DNA from: JAXHMB01 sp034521755 | Lineage (GTDB): Bacteria > Bacteroidota > Rhodothermia > Balneolales > Balneolaceae | Direction of reading: 5' to 3' | Assembly (NCBI GenBank): GCA_034521755.1 | Contig: JAXHMB010000003.1 | Coordinates: 682,001-746,000 of the forward strand | DNA length: 64,000 nucleotides | Shown: one piece after another, positions 9,080 through 17,237 of the stretch | How the letters are laid out: every line of letters starts with the position of its first letter | How positions within the stretch are numbered: position 1 is the first letter of the stretch | Position numbers and translations under genes: made by a program | Notes under the pieces: generated by a model | The model's database searches: none | What the model was told of the DNA's origin: nothing | The model's input: the letters and a program-made list of their open reading frames with translations, nothing else

Positions 9080-9856
9080 TTACTTCCCTTCGAAGTCTGG
9101 TTTTCGCTTCTCCAAGAATGCACCGGTTCCTTCCTTAAAATCTTCGGTATCACAAAGTTGTCCAAAAAGGTCTGCTTCAATTTGAAAACCGCTGGATTCA
9201 TCAGCATGATAAACTGCCTTGATAGCATTACTAATTGCCAAAGGGCCATTCCCCATGATATTGCCAATCAATTCGTTCGCAGCTTCTTCAGCTTCTTCAG
9301 CTACAGCGTTTACCAATCCCATTTCAAGAGCTTTCTCGGCCGAAATCTGATTGCCGGTCAGTATCATTTCGAGTGCGCGTGCACGACCCACTATATGAGT
9401 CAGGCGTTGTGTGCCTCCATATCCTGGAATGAGCCCTAAGCCAACTTCAGGTAATCCAAACCGGGCATTGGGCGTAGCAATACGCATGTGACAAGCCATC
9501 GCCAATTCTGACCCTCCTCCCAAAGCATAGCCATTTACCACTGCTATCACCGGTTTCCGGGTATCTTCTATAGATTGAAAAATCTGCTGTCCCTTTTGGG
9601 AAGCCATCCGGCCTGATCGCTGATCCAAATTACTCAATTCTTTGATGTCGGCACCGGCAACAAAAGCTTTTTCCCCGGCGCCTGTAATAACCACTGCTTT
9701 AATATCTTCGTTAATGTGGACTTGTTTAAAGGCCTCGGCAAGTTCATTAAGTACTTCATCGTTCAAAGCATTGAGCTTGTCCGGGCGGTTAACAGTGATT
9801 GTGGTTATACCCTGTTTATCTGTTTTGAATGTAATGGTTTTGAAAGAGTGGCTCAT
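9080..9856 (-). CDS. Enoyl-CoA hydratase/isomerase family protein
   Basis: The 258-residue crotonase-fold protein would hydrate trans-2-enoyl-CoA or carry out a related CoA-ester reaction. It shows the expected oxyanion-hole and catalytic segments: AFVAGADIKELSNLD (about 66-80), VNGYALGGGSELAMACHMR (about 104-122), and the two catalytic glutamates in ARFGLPEVGLGLIPGYGGTQ (about 132-151). Length is typical of a stand-alone hydratase. It lies 8 bases after the two-TM coiled-coil gene of the PspA cassette and 32 bases before the CBS/CorC gene, so it seems to be co-transcribed with envelope-stress genes rather than with other beta-oxidation genes. Substrate chain length cannot be told. Confidence 0.9.
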   Translation of the reverse strand: MSHSFKTITFKTDKQGITTITVNRPDKLNALNDEVLNELAEAFKQVHINEDIKAVVITGAGEKAFVAGADIKELSNLDQRSGRMASQKGQQIFQSIEDTRKPVIAVVNGYALGGGSELAMACHMRIATPNARFGLPEVGLGLIPGYGGTQRLTHIVGRARALEMILTGNQISAEKALEMGLVNAVAEEAEEAANELIGNIMGNGPLAISNAIKAVYHADESSGFQIEADLFGQLCDTEDFKEGTGAFLEKRKPDFEGK

Positions 9857-9864
9857 AAAAGTGA

Positions 9865-10758
9865 TTATCCTTTAACGCGTTTTGAAGTATTGATTTGCTC
9901 ATCATCAGACTTTGATTCTTTCTCTGATTGAGCTTTACTAAGTTCGGCATCTAAATCAATATCATCAAGTGTAGAATACGTTGGAAGGATGTCTTGATCA
10001 AGATCATCGATAAATTGAGAAGTTTCTTCTACTTCTTCAAGCAGATTGTCCAACTGAAAACCAATTTCTTCGGGATCACTCATAGTCATAGACTGCTCAT
10101 AAATGTAACGAACAGCATCTTCAATGGTTTCCAGGTGTGTTTCGCAAATAAGATATTTTTCATTGGCGATTTCAAATTTCTTCAGCCTTTTCTTTAAAAT
10201 GGCAATACGTCGAGTTCGTGTTCGCTTCAAACGTTCAGAATCAAGTGTATCCAACTTAGCCTCCTCACTGGCAACCTCTTGCTTAAGGCTTTCCTCAACC
10301 GAGGTATTCATATAGAGACGGTAACGTTTGTGCAAATCGAGCAGGGTAAGGTAATTAGAAATAAGCTCTTCAATCTTATTCCGAATATTTTCAAGCAAAC
10401 CTTGTGAACTGTATGGCAGTTTATCAAAGTTAGCTTTAATCATCTTAGCCAAGTGCTTAAGCACCAGAAACCGCTTCTTGCTTTTTTGATCCAGTTCCTG
10501 AAATACCGTACGATCATTATTGGCAGGGCTTCGCTCCCTTAGCTTTTTAAATTTTACGCTCTTACGAAATCGAGGAAGTCTTGGCACAATTCCCAGGTAC
10601 ATCAGCTCCACTCCAAACGACATAGAAAGAATCAGCTCAGAAAGAAGGCCGATATCGGTCACAACCAATGCAGATATGGTAGAAGCCAATAACATCCCCA
10701 TGTTAACAGGATGTAAAAATGCTTCTTTGGTATAGTTAATGGGTGAGTCTTTTTCCAT
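9865..10758 (-). CDS. Two-TM coiled-coil protein in the PspA cassette, unknown function
   Basis: I do not recognise a named family. The start is taken as the ATG at 10758, one base after the stop of the upstream gene. An ATG at 10797 in the same frame would add 13 residues and overlap that gene by 38 bases. The 297-residue product has two membrane segments near the N-terminus (about residues 19-55; GMLLASTISALVVTDIG and ILSMSFGVELMYLGIV). A long, charged, strongly helical, coiled-coil-like cytoplasmic part follows, and an acidic tail (SEKESKSDDEQINTS). The layout suggests a membrane anchor presenting a coiled coil, perhaps binding the PspA-like proteins encoded just upstream. That partner role is inference from gene order alone. 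Confidence 0.7.
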   Translation of the reverse strand: MEKDSPINYTKEAFLHPVNMGMLLASTISALVVTDIGLLSELILSMSFGVELMYLGIVPRLPRFRKSVKFKKLRERSPANNDRTVFQELDQKSKKRFLVLKHLAKMIKANFDKLPYSSQGLLENIRNKIEELISNYLTLLDLHKRYRLYMNTSVEESLKQEVASEEAKLDTLDSERLKRTRTRRIAILKKRLKKFEIANEKYLICETHLETIEDAVRYIYEQSMTMSDPEEIGFQLDNLLEEVEETSQFIDDLDQDILPTYSTLDDIDLDAELSKAQSEKESKSDDEQINTSKRVKG

Positions 10759-10759
10759 A

Positions 10760-11230
10760 TTATTCGGGCTTATTCTTTTCTGATTCCTTGCCATCAACAG
10801 ACTCTTCTTGGTCTAAACCAGGTTTTTTGCCTATAGTCTTGTTGACTTCTAAAGAATCTGCCTGCTGTTCGATTTCGCTGTATAATAATCCCATTTCAAT
10901 TTTAGCCTGTCGTAATGTTTCCTTCGCTTTGGCCCTTTTCAACTCCTCATCATGTTCCTGTTCTTGTAAAGCATCACCATCTGAAAAAGCCAAACTATCC
11001 ATGGCTATATCAAGGCGTGCTTCTACATTGGCTATTTTACTTTTCACTTTGTATAAAAACTCATCAAAAGTGTCGGTCAGCTGAGAAGCATCCATATCAT
11101 TAAGCGCATCCGTAATTTTTTTAGACCGCTGAGAACGGGCAAAGCGTTCTTTAGCTTCCTTTATCTTGCGATAATGCTCCTTATACTCCTCTTTAAGCCG
11201 ATCTCGTTTTTCTTGCCCGTCAGAACTCAT
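10760..11230 (-). CDS. Half-length PspA-like coiled-coil protein
   Basis: This 156-residue soluble, helical, highly charged protein resembles the C-terminal half of the PspA encoded immediately upstream. Residues about 36-85 (KITDALNDMD, then DEFLYKVKSKIANVEARLDI, then AMDSL) line up with PspA segments KVANALEQFE, DEMLNRLNEETAKNEARMEL and ALDSI. It lacks the N-terminal amphipathic helix and the first coiled-coil hairpin that let PspA bind membranes and polymerise. A partial duplication of pspA that became a partner or regulator is a reasonable inference. It is 11 bases downstream of pspA and one base upstream of the two-TM gene, so the three form a tight cassette. Confidence 0.75.
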   Translation of the reverse strand: MSSDGQEKRDRLKEEYKEHYRKIKEAKERFARSQRSKKITDALNDMDASQLTDTFDEFLYKVKSKIANVEARLDIAMDSLAFSDGDALQEQEHDEELKRAKAKETLRQAKIEMGLLYSEIEQQADSLEVNKTIGKKPGLDQEESVDGKESEKNKPE

Positions 11231-11241
11231 GACCGTATTAA

Positions 11242-12033
11242 TTAGGATTTAGACTTTTCTTTATTGCCAATAGTTTTACCTGATTCTTTTTCACCGGAAT
11301 CACCAGCATCTTCGATATCAATCTTTTTATCTGATGTACCAACCTGTTTTTCCTGTTCTTCAGTCTCATCAGCCATTCCCATTTCAGACTTAAACTGTTT
11401 CACTAGCTCTGATGCTCGAAGTTTTTCGGCATTAGCCTCAATCTCCATCGTTTCAGTATCAATGCTGTCGAGAGCCAACTCCATGCGAGCTTCATTTTTG
11501 GCTGTTTCTTCATTGAGACGATTCAACATTTCATCATGGGTCTGATCCAGCCCGCCCACTTCAAACTGCTCAAGCGCATTGGCCACTTTACCCTGCCATT
11601 CTGCTCGTTCGCTGGCACGTAAAGCTTCTTTGGCATCCTGGATCTTGCGATCTTTTTCACGAATAAAAGCCTTTTTCACTTTAAGTGCTTTCTCATAAGC
11701 GTTCTCTGCAAATTTAAGCTGCTCTCGTGAACTCTGTAAACTCTCTTTAGCTTTCTCCAACTGCAGTGCATACCCTTCGGCAATATCATCACGGTCGGCC
11801 TGTATAGCTGATTTAATTTTAGCAGTAAGATCTTCAATTCGCCTCTTATATTTCTTTTCTTCTTTTTGAAGCATCATCATATTGGCTTTAACCGTAGCGA
11901 TATTTTCGTTCATTTGGGGGATCTGATCGTTAAGATCCCGGATATTTTGCTCAAGAATAAGCTTGGGATCTTCCATTGAACTGATAAATCCACCGAACAT
12001 CGACTTGATTGCTCTTATAAATCGTTTAAACAT
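11242..12033 (-). CDS. pspA: PspA/IM30 (Vipp1) family protein
   Basis: PspA/IM30 proteins are ESCRT-III-like coiled-coil proteins that coat and repair stressed cytoplasmic membranes. The 263 residues begin with an amphipathic helix (MFKRFIRAIKSMFGGFISSM) and the family signature MEDPKLILEQNIRDLNDQIP. A long helical hairpin follows to about residue 215, and the last about 45 residues are an acidic, low-complexity extension (EEQEKQVGTSDKKIDIEDAG) beyond the usual length of about 220. An AGGAAAAGATC stretch precedes the ATG and could serve for ribosome binding. No pspF, pspB or pspC is nearby and I see no sigma-54 promoter, so regulation differs from E. coli. It heads the cassette with the half-PspA and two-TM genes. 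Confidence 0.9.
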   Translation of the reverse strand: MFKRFIRAIKSMFGGFISSMEDPKLILEQNIRDLNDQIPQMNENIATVKANMMMLQKEEKKYKRRIEDLTAKIKSAIQADRDDIAEGYALQLEKAKESLQSSREQLKFAENAYEKALKVKKAFIREKDRKIQDAKEALRASERAEWQGKVANALEQFEVGGLDQTHDEMLNRLNEETAKNEARMELALDSIDTETMEIEANAEKLRASELVKQFKSEMGMADETEEQEKQVGTSDKKIDIEDAGDSGEKESGKTIGNKEKSKS

Positions 12034-12071
12034 GATCTTTTCCTTTTTATTTATGCCCTTGCCCTAAATAC

Positions 12072-12095
12072 AATAAAGGCTTATTTGGCTTTATT
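12072..12095 (-). terminator. AT-rich hairpin between thymidine phosphorylase and pspA
   Basis: AATAAAG (12072-12078) and CTTTATT (12089-12095) form a 7-base-pair perfect stem with a 10-base loop in the 119-base gap. No clean T-tract follows on the minus strand, so it may be a weak terminator or processing site separating the phosphorylase gene from the pspA cassette rather than a strong stop. Confidence 0.25.
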
Positions 12096-12152
12096 CGTAT
12101 TAAATAAAGTTATGTTATTTTATTGATATTGCAATTTTTGAGGGGAATTATC

Positions 12153-13487
12153 CTAAATTTTTTGGATGCCCTCTTTATCCACTCTATGAGTGATGAGCTG
12201 AATACCACCGGGTTCGCTTTCTGTCAGCTCTACAGATTCTTCTATTAACCCTTTGGCTGTGTCAATTGCTTGTTTCTTGTTCGTAAAACCTGTAGCTATT
12301 GTTTCACCTTTTTTTACACATTCCCCAATTTTCTTGTTTAAATAAACACCAGCCTTAAAATCGATATCATCTTCTTTAGTTCGTCGGCCGGCTCCCAACT
12401 CCAACGATGCCATACCAATATTATAGGCATCCATTGATTTTATAAAACCTTCTCCCGAAGCTGTTACCTCAAAATGATACTCCGCTTTAGGATATTTCTC
12501 CGGCGATTCCAACATTGATACATCACCACCCTGTACTTCAACCAATTGCTTCCATTTTTCCCAAGCCTGACCATTTTCAACCGCCTGACGGCTTTTCTCC
12601 ACTCCTTCTTCGATAGAGCCAACTTTGTTGCCTAAATAAATCATTGTACCTGCAAGCTGATGAGTTATTTCCATTACATCTCCAGGCCCGTTGTCCTGTA
12701 AAGCTTCAATAGATTCCAGGACTTCAAACCAATTACCCACTTGTCTTCCAAGCGGCTGTTCCATATTCGTGAGATAAGCGATGGTCTCCTTCCCAAATTC
12801 CTCTCCAATATTTACCAGCGTCTGGGCAAGCTTGATGGCACTTTCCTGATCTTTCATAAAAGCACCGGATCCAAACTTCACATCTAGTACCAACGCGTCA
12901 ATACCTTCAGCCAGCTTTTTACTCATAATACTGCCGGCAATATATGGTATAGATTCTACCGTTCCGGTGACATCACGAAGAGCGTACAATCGCTTGTCTG
13001 CCGGGGCAATATCTTCGGTCTGTCCGGCCATCACCATATTACATTTTGCCAAAATTTCTTTGTAACGATCCAGGGTAATATCAACAGTAAATCCCGGGAT
13101 GGATTCCAGCTTGTCGAGTGTGCCACCCGTATGGCCAAGTCCGCGACCTGAAATCATGGGTACAGGAACACCATAACTGGCAACGATCGGTGCCAAAATC
13201 AGCGATAGCTTATCTCCCACTCCGCCCGTAGAATGTTTATCCACTTTTTTACCGGGAATATCACTTAAATCCAAAACCTTCCCCGAATGAAGCATAGCTT
13301 TCGTTAGAGCTGCAGTTTCATCTTCATTAAGCGGGTTCAAATAACCGGCCATGAGGAACGCACTCATCTGGTAGTCAGGAAGCTTGTCTTTGGTGTACTG
13401 CTCAACCAAAAACTGTATTTCCTCCTTTGATAACACTTTGCCATCCCTTTTCTTTTGGATAATTGTAACAGGATTCATGTTTTTCAT
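12153..13487 (-). CDS. deoA: Thymidine / pyrimidine-nucleoside phosphorylase
   Basis: The enzyme splits thymidine or other pyrimidine nucleosides with phosphate to free base and (deoxy)ribose-1-phosphate, for salvage. The 444-residue product shows the family landmarks: KHSTGGVGDKLSLILAPIVA (phosphate site), the signature SGRGLGHTGGTLDKLESIPG (about 113-132), LYALRDVTGTVESIPYIAGS, and KFGSGAFMKD. The fold is a helical domain plus an alpha/beta domain and a C-terminal PYNP domain (about 345-430). Length and motifs fit both DeoA and Pdp, so base specificity is uncertain. It is the first gene of the minus-strand run, divergent from pdxB across a 77-base gap. Confidence 0.9.
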   Translation of the reverse strand: MKNMNPVTIIQKKRDGKVLSKEEIQFLVEQYTKDKLPDYQMSAFLMAGYLNPLNEDETAALTKAMLHSGKVLDLSDIPGKKVDKHSTGGVGDKLSLILAPIVASYGVPVPMISGRGLGHTGGTLDKLESIPGFTVDITLDRYKEILAKCNMVMAGQTEDIAPADKRLYALRDVTGTVESIPYIAGSIMSKKLAEGIDALVLDVKFGSGAFMKDQESAIKLAQTLVNIGEEFGKETIAYLTNMEQPLGRQVGNWFEVLESIEALQDNGPGDVMEITHQLAGTMIYLGNKVGSIEEGVEKSRQAVENGQAWEKWKQLVEVQGGDVSMLESPEKYPKAEYHFEVTASGEGFIKSMDAYNIGMASLELGAGRRTKEDDIDFKAGVYLNKKIGECVKKGETIATGFTNKKQAIDTAKGLIEESVELTESEPGGIQLITHRVDKEGIQKI

Positions 13488-13532
13488 TGGAATAATTCCC
13501 CGTTCATATTGCCTTCAATTGAATTATATTGG

Positions 13533-13565
13533 TTTGAATGTAATAAAAATCGTGCTGTATATTTG
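13533..13565 (+). promoter_or_regulatory. Promoter-like TTTG-N21-TATATTTG overlapping the pdxB start
   Basis: TTTG at 13533-13536 and TATATTTG at 13558-13565 are 21 bases apart and match the Bacteroidota primary-sigma consensus exactly. The last G of the -7 box is the first base of the proposed GTG start codon of pdxB, so a transcript from here would begin inside the annotated coding region. Either the match is fortuitous or the true start is further in. Confidence 0.35.
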
Positions 13566-14689
13566 TGATCAAAGTAGCTGCTGATAAATATTTATTTGAA
13601 TTAGAAGAAATGGTCCCCAAAGAGGTTGATTTACACCTCTACGATCCGGGGAAAGGCTTTCCTGGTAATTTAGGAGAAATAAAAGCTCTGTTAATTCGAA
13701 CGGTTACTCCTATCAATTCCGATACTCTTCCAAAGCTTCCTGATTCCTTATCCTTTATTGGCACCGGCTCGGCAGGTATAGATCATATTGACCAAGAAAT
13801 ACTTAATAAAAGAGGCATTAATGTTTCTAATGCAGCGGGATGCAATGCTCGGTCAGTAGCTGAATTTGTCTGCACCACTCTGTTATTTTGGGCCAGCCAA
13901 AAAGAGATTTCACTTCGCAAAAAATCGATTGGAATAGTAGGGGTAGGAAATGTAGGCTCAGAGCTCAACAGTATGTTACAGAAGTTAGGTATAGTAACCA
14001 TTTGTTATGATCCACCCAAAGAAGATAGAGACACGGAGTTTAAGAGTTCTACCATTGATGAAGTGTTAGATACAGATATCATAACATTCCACACCCCACT
14101 TATAAAATCAGGTAATTATCCAACTTATCACTGGCTGGATGAAAAAAAGCTTACTCATTACCAGTTTGATTTGGTGATAAATACAGCACGCGGTGGTGTT
14201 ATCGATGAAAGTGCACTACTTGATGCAAAATTTAACGGAAGAGTAGGAGACTTTATCATTGATGTTTGGGAAAATGAACCGGTATTCAATGATGAAATAG
14301 CCCAAAACGCTTACCTCTTTACACCGCATATTGCCGGCTATTCTATACAGGCCAAGCAACGTGCCACCTCTATGATTGTTGAAGCGATGTGTCAATATTT
14401 TTCTATTCCATATACTCATCCAACTTTTAACAACAATAGAACAAACATTCCGGAAATAAACACCAGCACGTATTCTCTGGCAGAGGTGCTTCTCAATATT
14501 CATCCCTTTAAAAAATACCAAGAAAAACTAGCGACTCTGATTGGCAAACCACCACAGGAGAAAGGGCGGGGTTTTAATAGATTAAGAGCTCAATTTCCTT
14601 TACGAAATGAATATCAGTTTTTGACTATTGACCAACACATTATTGACGCATATCCGGTGCTCAACAAGTTAGGCATCAGTGCCAAATAA
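13565..14689 (+). CDS. pdxB: Erythronate-4-phosphate dehydrogenase
   Basis: PdxB oxidises 4-phosphoerythronate in the DXP-dependent route to pyridoxal phosphate. The 374-residue protein is a D-2-hydroxyacid dehydrogenase with PdxB-specific order: RTVTPIN, FIGTGSAGIDHID, AAGCNARSVAEFV, the NAD-binding IGIVGVGNVGSELN (about 121-134), ITFHTPLIKSGNYPTYH, INTARGGVIDES, DVWENEP, and the catalytic His in TPHIAGYSIQAK. A PdxB-type C-terminal dimerisation domain follows (about 285-374). The GTG at 13565 is used because IKVAADKYL aligns with the usual PdxB N-terminus, though a promoter match overlaps it. Its 3' end overlaps the convergent tatD gene by 21 bases. Confidence 0.88.
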   Translation: MIKVAADKYLFELEEMVPKEVDLHLYDPGKGFPGNLGEIKALLIRTVTPINSDTLPKLPDSLSFIGTGSAGIDHIDQEILNKRGINVSNAAGCNARSVAEFVCTTLLFWASQKEISLRKKSIGIVGVGNVGSELNSMLQKLGIVTICYDPPKEDRDTEFKSSTIDEVLDTDIITFHTPLIKSGNYPTYHWLDEKKLTHYQFDLVINTARGGVIDESALLDAKFNGRVGDFIIDVWENEPVFNDEIAQNAYLFTPHIAGYSIQAKQRATSMIVEAMCQYFSIPYTHPTFNNNRTNIPEINTSTYSLAEVLLNIHPFKKYQEKLATLIGKPPQEKGRGFNRLRAQFPLRNEYQFLTIDQHIIDAYPVLNKLGISAK

Positions 14690-15436
14690 CTGCAAAGCAT
14701 TTTGCGTAGTTACAGCTTCCATCTCTTTAAATGAAATATTCAAAACCTCAGCAAGCCTTTTGGCCGTAAGACGCACAAATGCCGGCTCATTTCTTTTGCC
14801 GCGATTAGGTGAAGGAGCCAGGTAGGGCGCATCGGTTTCGAGCATCATTTTTTCAAGCGGCAGTTCGGCCACTGTTTTATCAACACCACCATTCTTGAAG
14901 GTAAGAACCCCACCAATTCCCAAATGCAGTCCTAAATCAATAGCTCTTTTGCCCTCTTCAACCGATCCGTTAAAACAGTGCCATATACCCGTCAGAGAAC
15001 CATCCTGTTCTTCTTCAATAATGTTGAGCATATCTTTTGTGCTTTCCCGATTGTGTAAGATAATCGGTTTTTCTATAGATTTTGCCACGTTACAATGAAT
15101 CCGCAAACTTTCTTGCTGTTTCGACTTGTATTCATCACTCCAGTAATAATCCAACCCGGTTTCACCTACAGCAACAATTTCATTCTTATTACAATGATTG
15201 AACAGCTCTTCTTCATTAGTTGTAATTCCATCATTAATCTCTGTAGGATGAATGCCGGCCATTTTATAAAAAGTGATGCCATCATGGCTTAGCTTATCCA
15301 TCTTCGGTAATGAATCAAAATTGATAGCAGGCATATAAATCTGCCCAACCCCGGCCTCAACAGCGCGATCCAAAACCTGATCAATATCTTCCTCAAAATG
15401 CTCTAAATAAATATGACAGTGAGTATCTACTAACAA
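14669..15436 (-). CDS. tatD: TatD-family metal-dependent deoxyribonuclease
   Basis: TatD-type enzymes are TIM-barrel metal hydrolases acting on DNA 3' ends; some members have D-aminoacyl-tRNA deacylase activity. The 255 residues carry the metal ligands in VDTHCHIYLEHF (His6, His8), the Glu of VGETGLDYYW (about 92-101), His in IILHNRES and WHCFNGSVEEG, and the Asp of LETDAPYLAP (about 199-208). The C-terminal NRGKRNEPAFV is also typical. Cytoplasmic, normal length. It lies 2 bases downstream of the sugar-kinase gene (same strand), so the two are probably co-transcribed, and it overlaps pdxB tail to tail by 21 bases. Confidence 0.92.
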   Translation of the reverse strand: MLVDTHCHIYLEHFEEDIDQVLDRAVEAGVGQIYMPAINFDSLPKMDKLSHDGITFYKMAGIHPTEINDGITTNEEELFNHCNKNEIVAVGETGLDYYWSDEYKSKQQESLRIHCNVAKSIEKPIILHNRESTKDMLNIIEEEQDGSLTGIWHCFNGSVEEGKRAIDLGLHLGIGGVLTFKNGGVDKTVAELPLEKMMLETDAPYLAPSPNRGKRNEPAFVRLTAKRLAEVLNISFKEMEAVTTQNALQLFGTDA

Positions 15437-15438
15437 AT

Positions 15439-16287
15439 CTAATCTCCTTTTTGAGTATGAAATTCTATCAGCCGGTCCATGGGCTTTTTAATAAAAATGC
15501 CCAACGATAATCCTTCTTCTTTTAATATTTCTTTAATTAGATCCTGATGTGCATAAGCTACCGATCCCACAAAGCTGATCTTATGATTCTGGGCATTTGT
15601 GTATTTCTTCACAACACGAACAACAAACTCCTTAAACCCATTCTTAAGCATTTTTCTTACAAATGGATGATCGCTGTGATCGCCCAAAAATGAAGCATAA
15701 GACCCTACAAACCTGCTTTTTTGGGATTCTCCATACGCTTTCAACATAATGTAGTTTAGCGACATGTTATACTCTGCTTCCAGCTTTTCTTCAAGATCTT
15801 TTGGCAGCTCTTTTCGAAAGTATGCATTGATAAGTTTTTTCCCGAACCAGCCTGCACTGCCCTCATCACCCAGAATAAAAGCTAAAGAAGGAATATGTTC
15901 AATAATCTCTCTGCCATCATACAGGCAAGAATTTGACCCTGTGCCCAGAATACAGGCAATACCAGTATCATCCAGGAAACAAGCCTGCGCTGCCCCAAGT
16001 AAATCATGATGCACTTCAAGATTTGCATCCGAGAAAACTCCGGCTAGAGCTTCATGCACAATAGTATCTTTCTCTGGGCTATCACATCCCGCACCATAAA
16101 AATAAATGGCCTCTACTTTTTCTTTAGAAAGCTCAGGTACTAAACTTTTGCTCAGCACATCTTTTATGCTGCCCGGAGTATGGTAATAGGGATTCAGGCC
16201 TTCAGTAATAATTTTTCTTTGCGAATCCGGCGTCACCTGACACCATTCTGTTTTTGTAGATCCGCTATCTGCTATCAGAATGCTCAT
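15439..16287 (-). CDS. BadF-type N-acetyl amino-sugar kinase (GlcNAc/MurNAc kinase-like)
   Basis: The 282-residue protein is an ASKHA-fold kinase of the BadF/BadG/BcrA/BcrD family as found in Bacteroidota. The phosphate-1 loop is IADSGSTKTEW (residues 5-15), phosphate-2 ACILGTGSNSCLYDG (about 111-125), and LGDEGSAGWFGKKL (about 138-151) is characteristic of GlcNAc kinase-like members. It would phosphorylate N-acetylglucosamine or N-acetylmuramic acid recovered from cell-wall turnover. The choice between these sugars is open. The window also encodes a DUF1343 (NamZ-like) exo-muramidase and a lytic transglycosylase, which would generate such sugars, though at distant loci. It is upstream of tatD by 2 bases. 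Confidence 0.8.
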   Translation of the reverse strand: MSILIADSGSTKTEWCQVTPDSQRKIITEGLNPYYHTPGSIKDVLSKSLVPELSKEKVEAIYFYGAGCDSPEKDTIVHEALAGVFSDANLEVHHDLLGAAQACFLDDTGIACILGTGSNSCLYDGREIIEHIPSLAFILGDEGSAGWFGKKLINAYFRKELPKDLEEKLEAEYNMSLNYIMLKAYGESQKSRFVGSYASFLGDHSDHPFVRKMLKNGFKEFVVRVVKKYTNAQNHKISFVGSVAYAHQDLIKEILKEEGLSLGIFIKKPMDRLIEFHTQKGD

Positions 16288-16423
16288 AAATAATTATTTG
16301 AATTGTCAGCCTCGAAATTAAACAATTTTAGGCACTTCCTTCAAAAGTAGATCAGGCTTAGAGAGTGACCATTTTTCTGATTATAATTACCCTTCTGCAA
16401 GTAATGATTAAAACAGAGATTAT

Positions 16424-17207
16424 ATGAAATTGACCTACAACAAGTATCTCAAAATCGATGAACTTCTGGACCTGCAAGAATATCGTTCCGATCCTGAAGA
16501 GCATGATGAAATGCTATTTATCATTATCCATCAAACATATGAACTGTGGTTTAAACAAATACTACATGAATTTGATAAACTCCAAGCTGACCTTGAAAGT
16601 GATAAGCTTTGGTCAGCAATGAAAACCATGCGACGGGTGCTCACTATTCTTAAAACAATGGTTGCACAAATCGATGTTCTGGAAACTATGACACCGCTTG
16701 AATTTAACAGCTTTCGCGGCTTTCTGGATGAAGCCAGTGGGTTTCAGTCTGTTCAATTTCGAGAAGTCGAAATTTTATGCGGCCTTCGTTCTACACACAT
16801 TTTAGAAGCACATGCAGACCAACCTAAATATGTAAAGCGGATGGAACAAAGAATGGAAACTCCATACCCTCTGGGAAAGCTTCTGTACGTATCTGCAAAA
16901 AAATGATTATGAAATTGAAATGCCGGAAAGGGTAAATGAAAATGGTTTGCTTTATGAACCTTCTGAAAAAAATCAACAACAACTTATTGAGATTATGAAA
17001 AACGACCCCGAAACGGCGATGCTGTGTGAACTGTTTGTTGACTTCGATGAAGGAATGCAGGAGTGGCGATACCGGCATGTTAAAATGGTAGAGCGTACCA
17101 TTGGTAATAAAATGGGCACTGGCGGCTCCGATGGGGTAAGCTATTTACGCAGTACGCTTCATCAGCGCATATTCCCGGATCTTTGGGAAATCAGATCAGA
17201 AATTTAA
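16424..17207 (+). pseudogene. Tryptophan 2,3-dioxygenase, split by a single-base frameshift
   Basis: Tryptophan dioxygenase is a haem enzyme making N-formylkynurenine from tryptophan. The first part (from ATG 16424) has the family features YNKYLKIDELLDLQ, DEMLFIIIHQTYELWFKQIL, RVLTILKTMV, PLEFNSFRGFLDEASGFQS and reads to MEQRMETP. After an extra base near 16865 the sequence continues in the next frame as TLWESFCTYLQKND, through DEGMQEWRYRHVKMVERTIG (the haem-ligand His region) and the substrate loop GTGGSDGVSYLRSTL to 17207. Dropping one base restores about 260 residues. All signature motifs remain, so this is probably a sequence error or a very recent mutation. It is 30 bases upstream of a kynureninase-like gene, fitting a tryptophan-catabolic pair. 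Confidence 0.9.
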
Positions 17208-17237
17208 ACAGCATACAGCCTTACAGATTTAATAATT

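Noticed and set aside
11900..12160. Sigma-54 promoter or PspF site upstream of pspA
   Set aside because: No GG-N10-GC (TGGCAC-N5-TTGC) element is recognisable in the gap.
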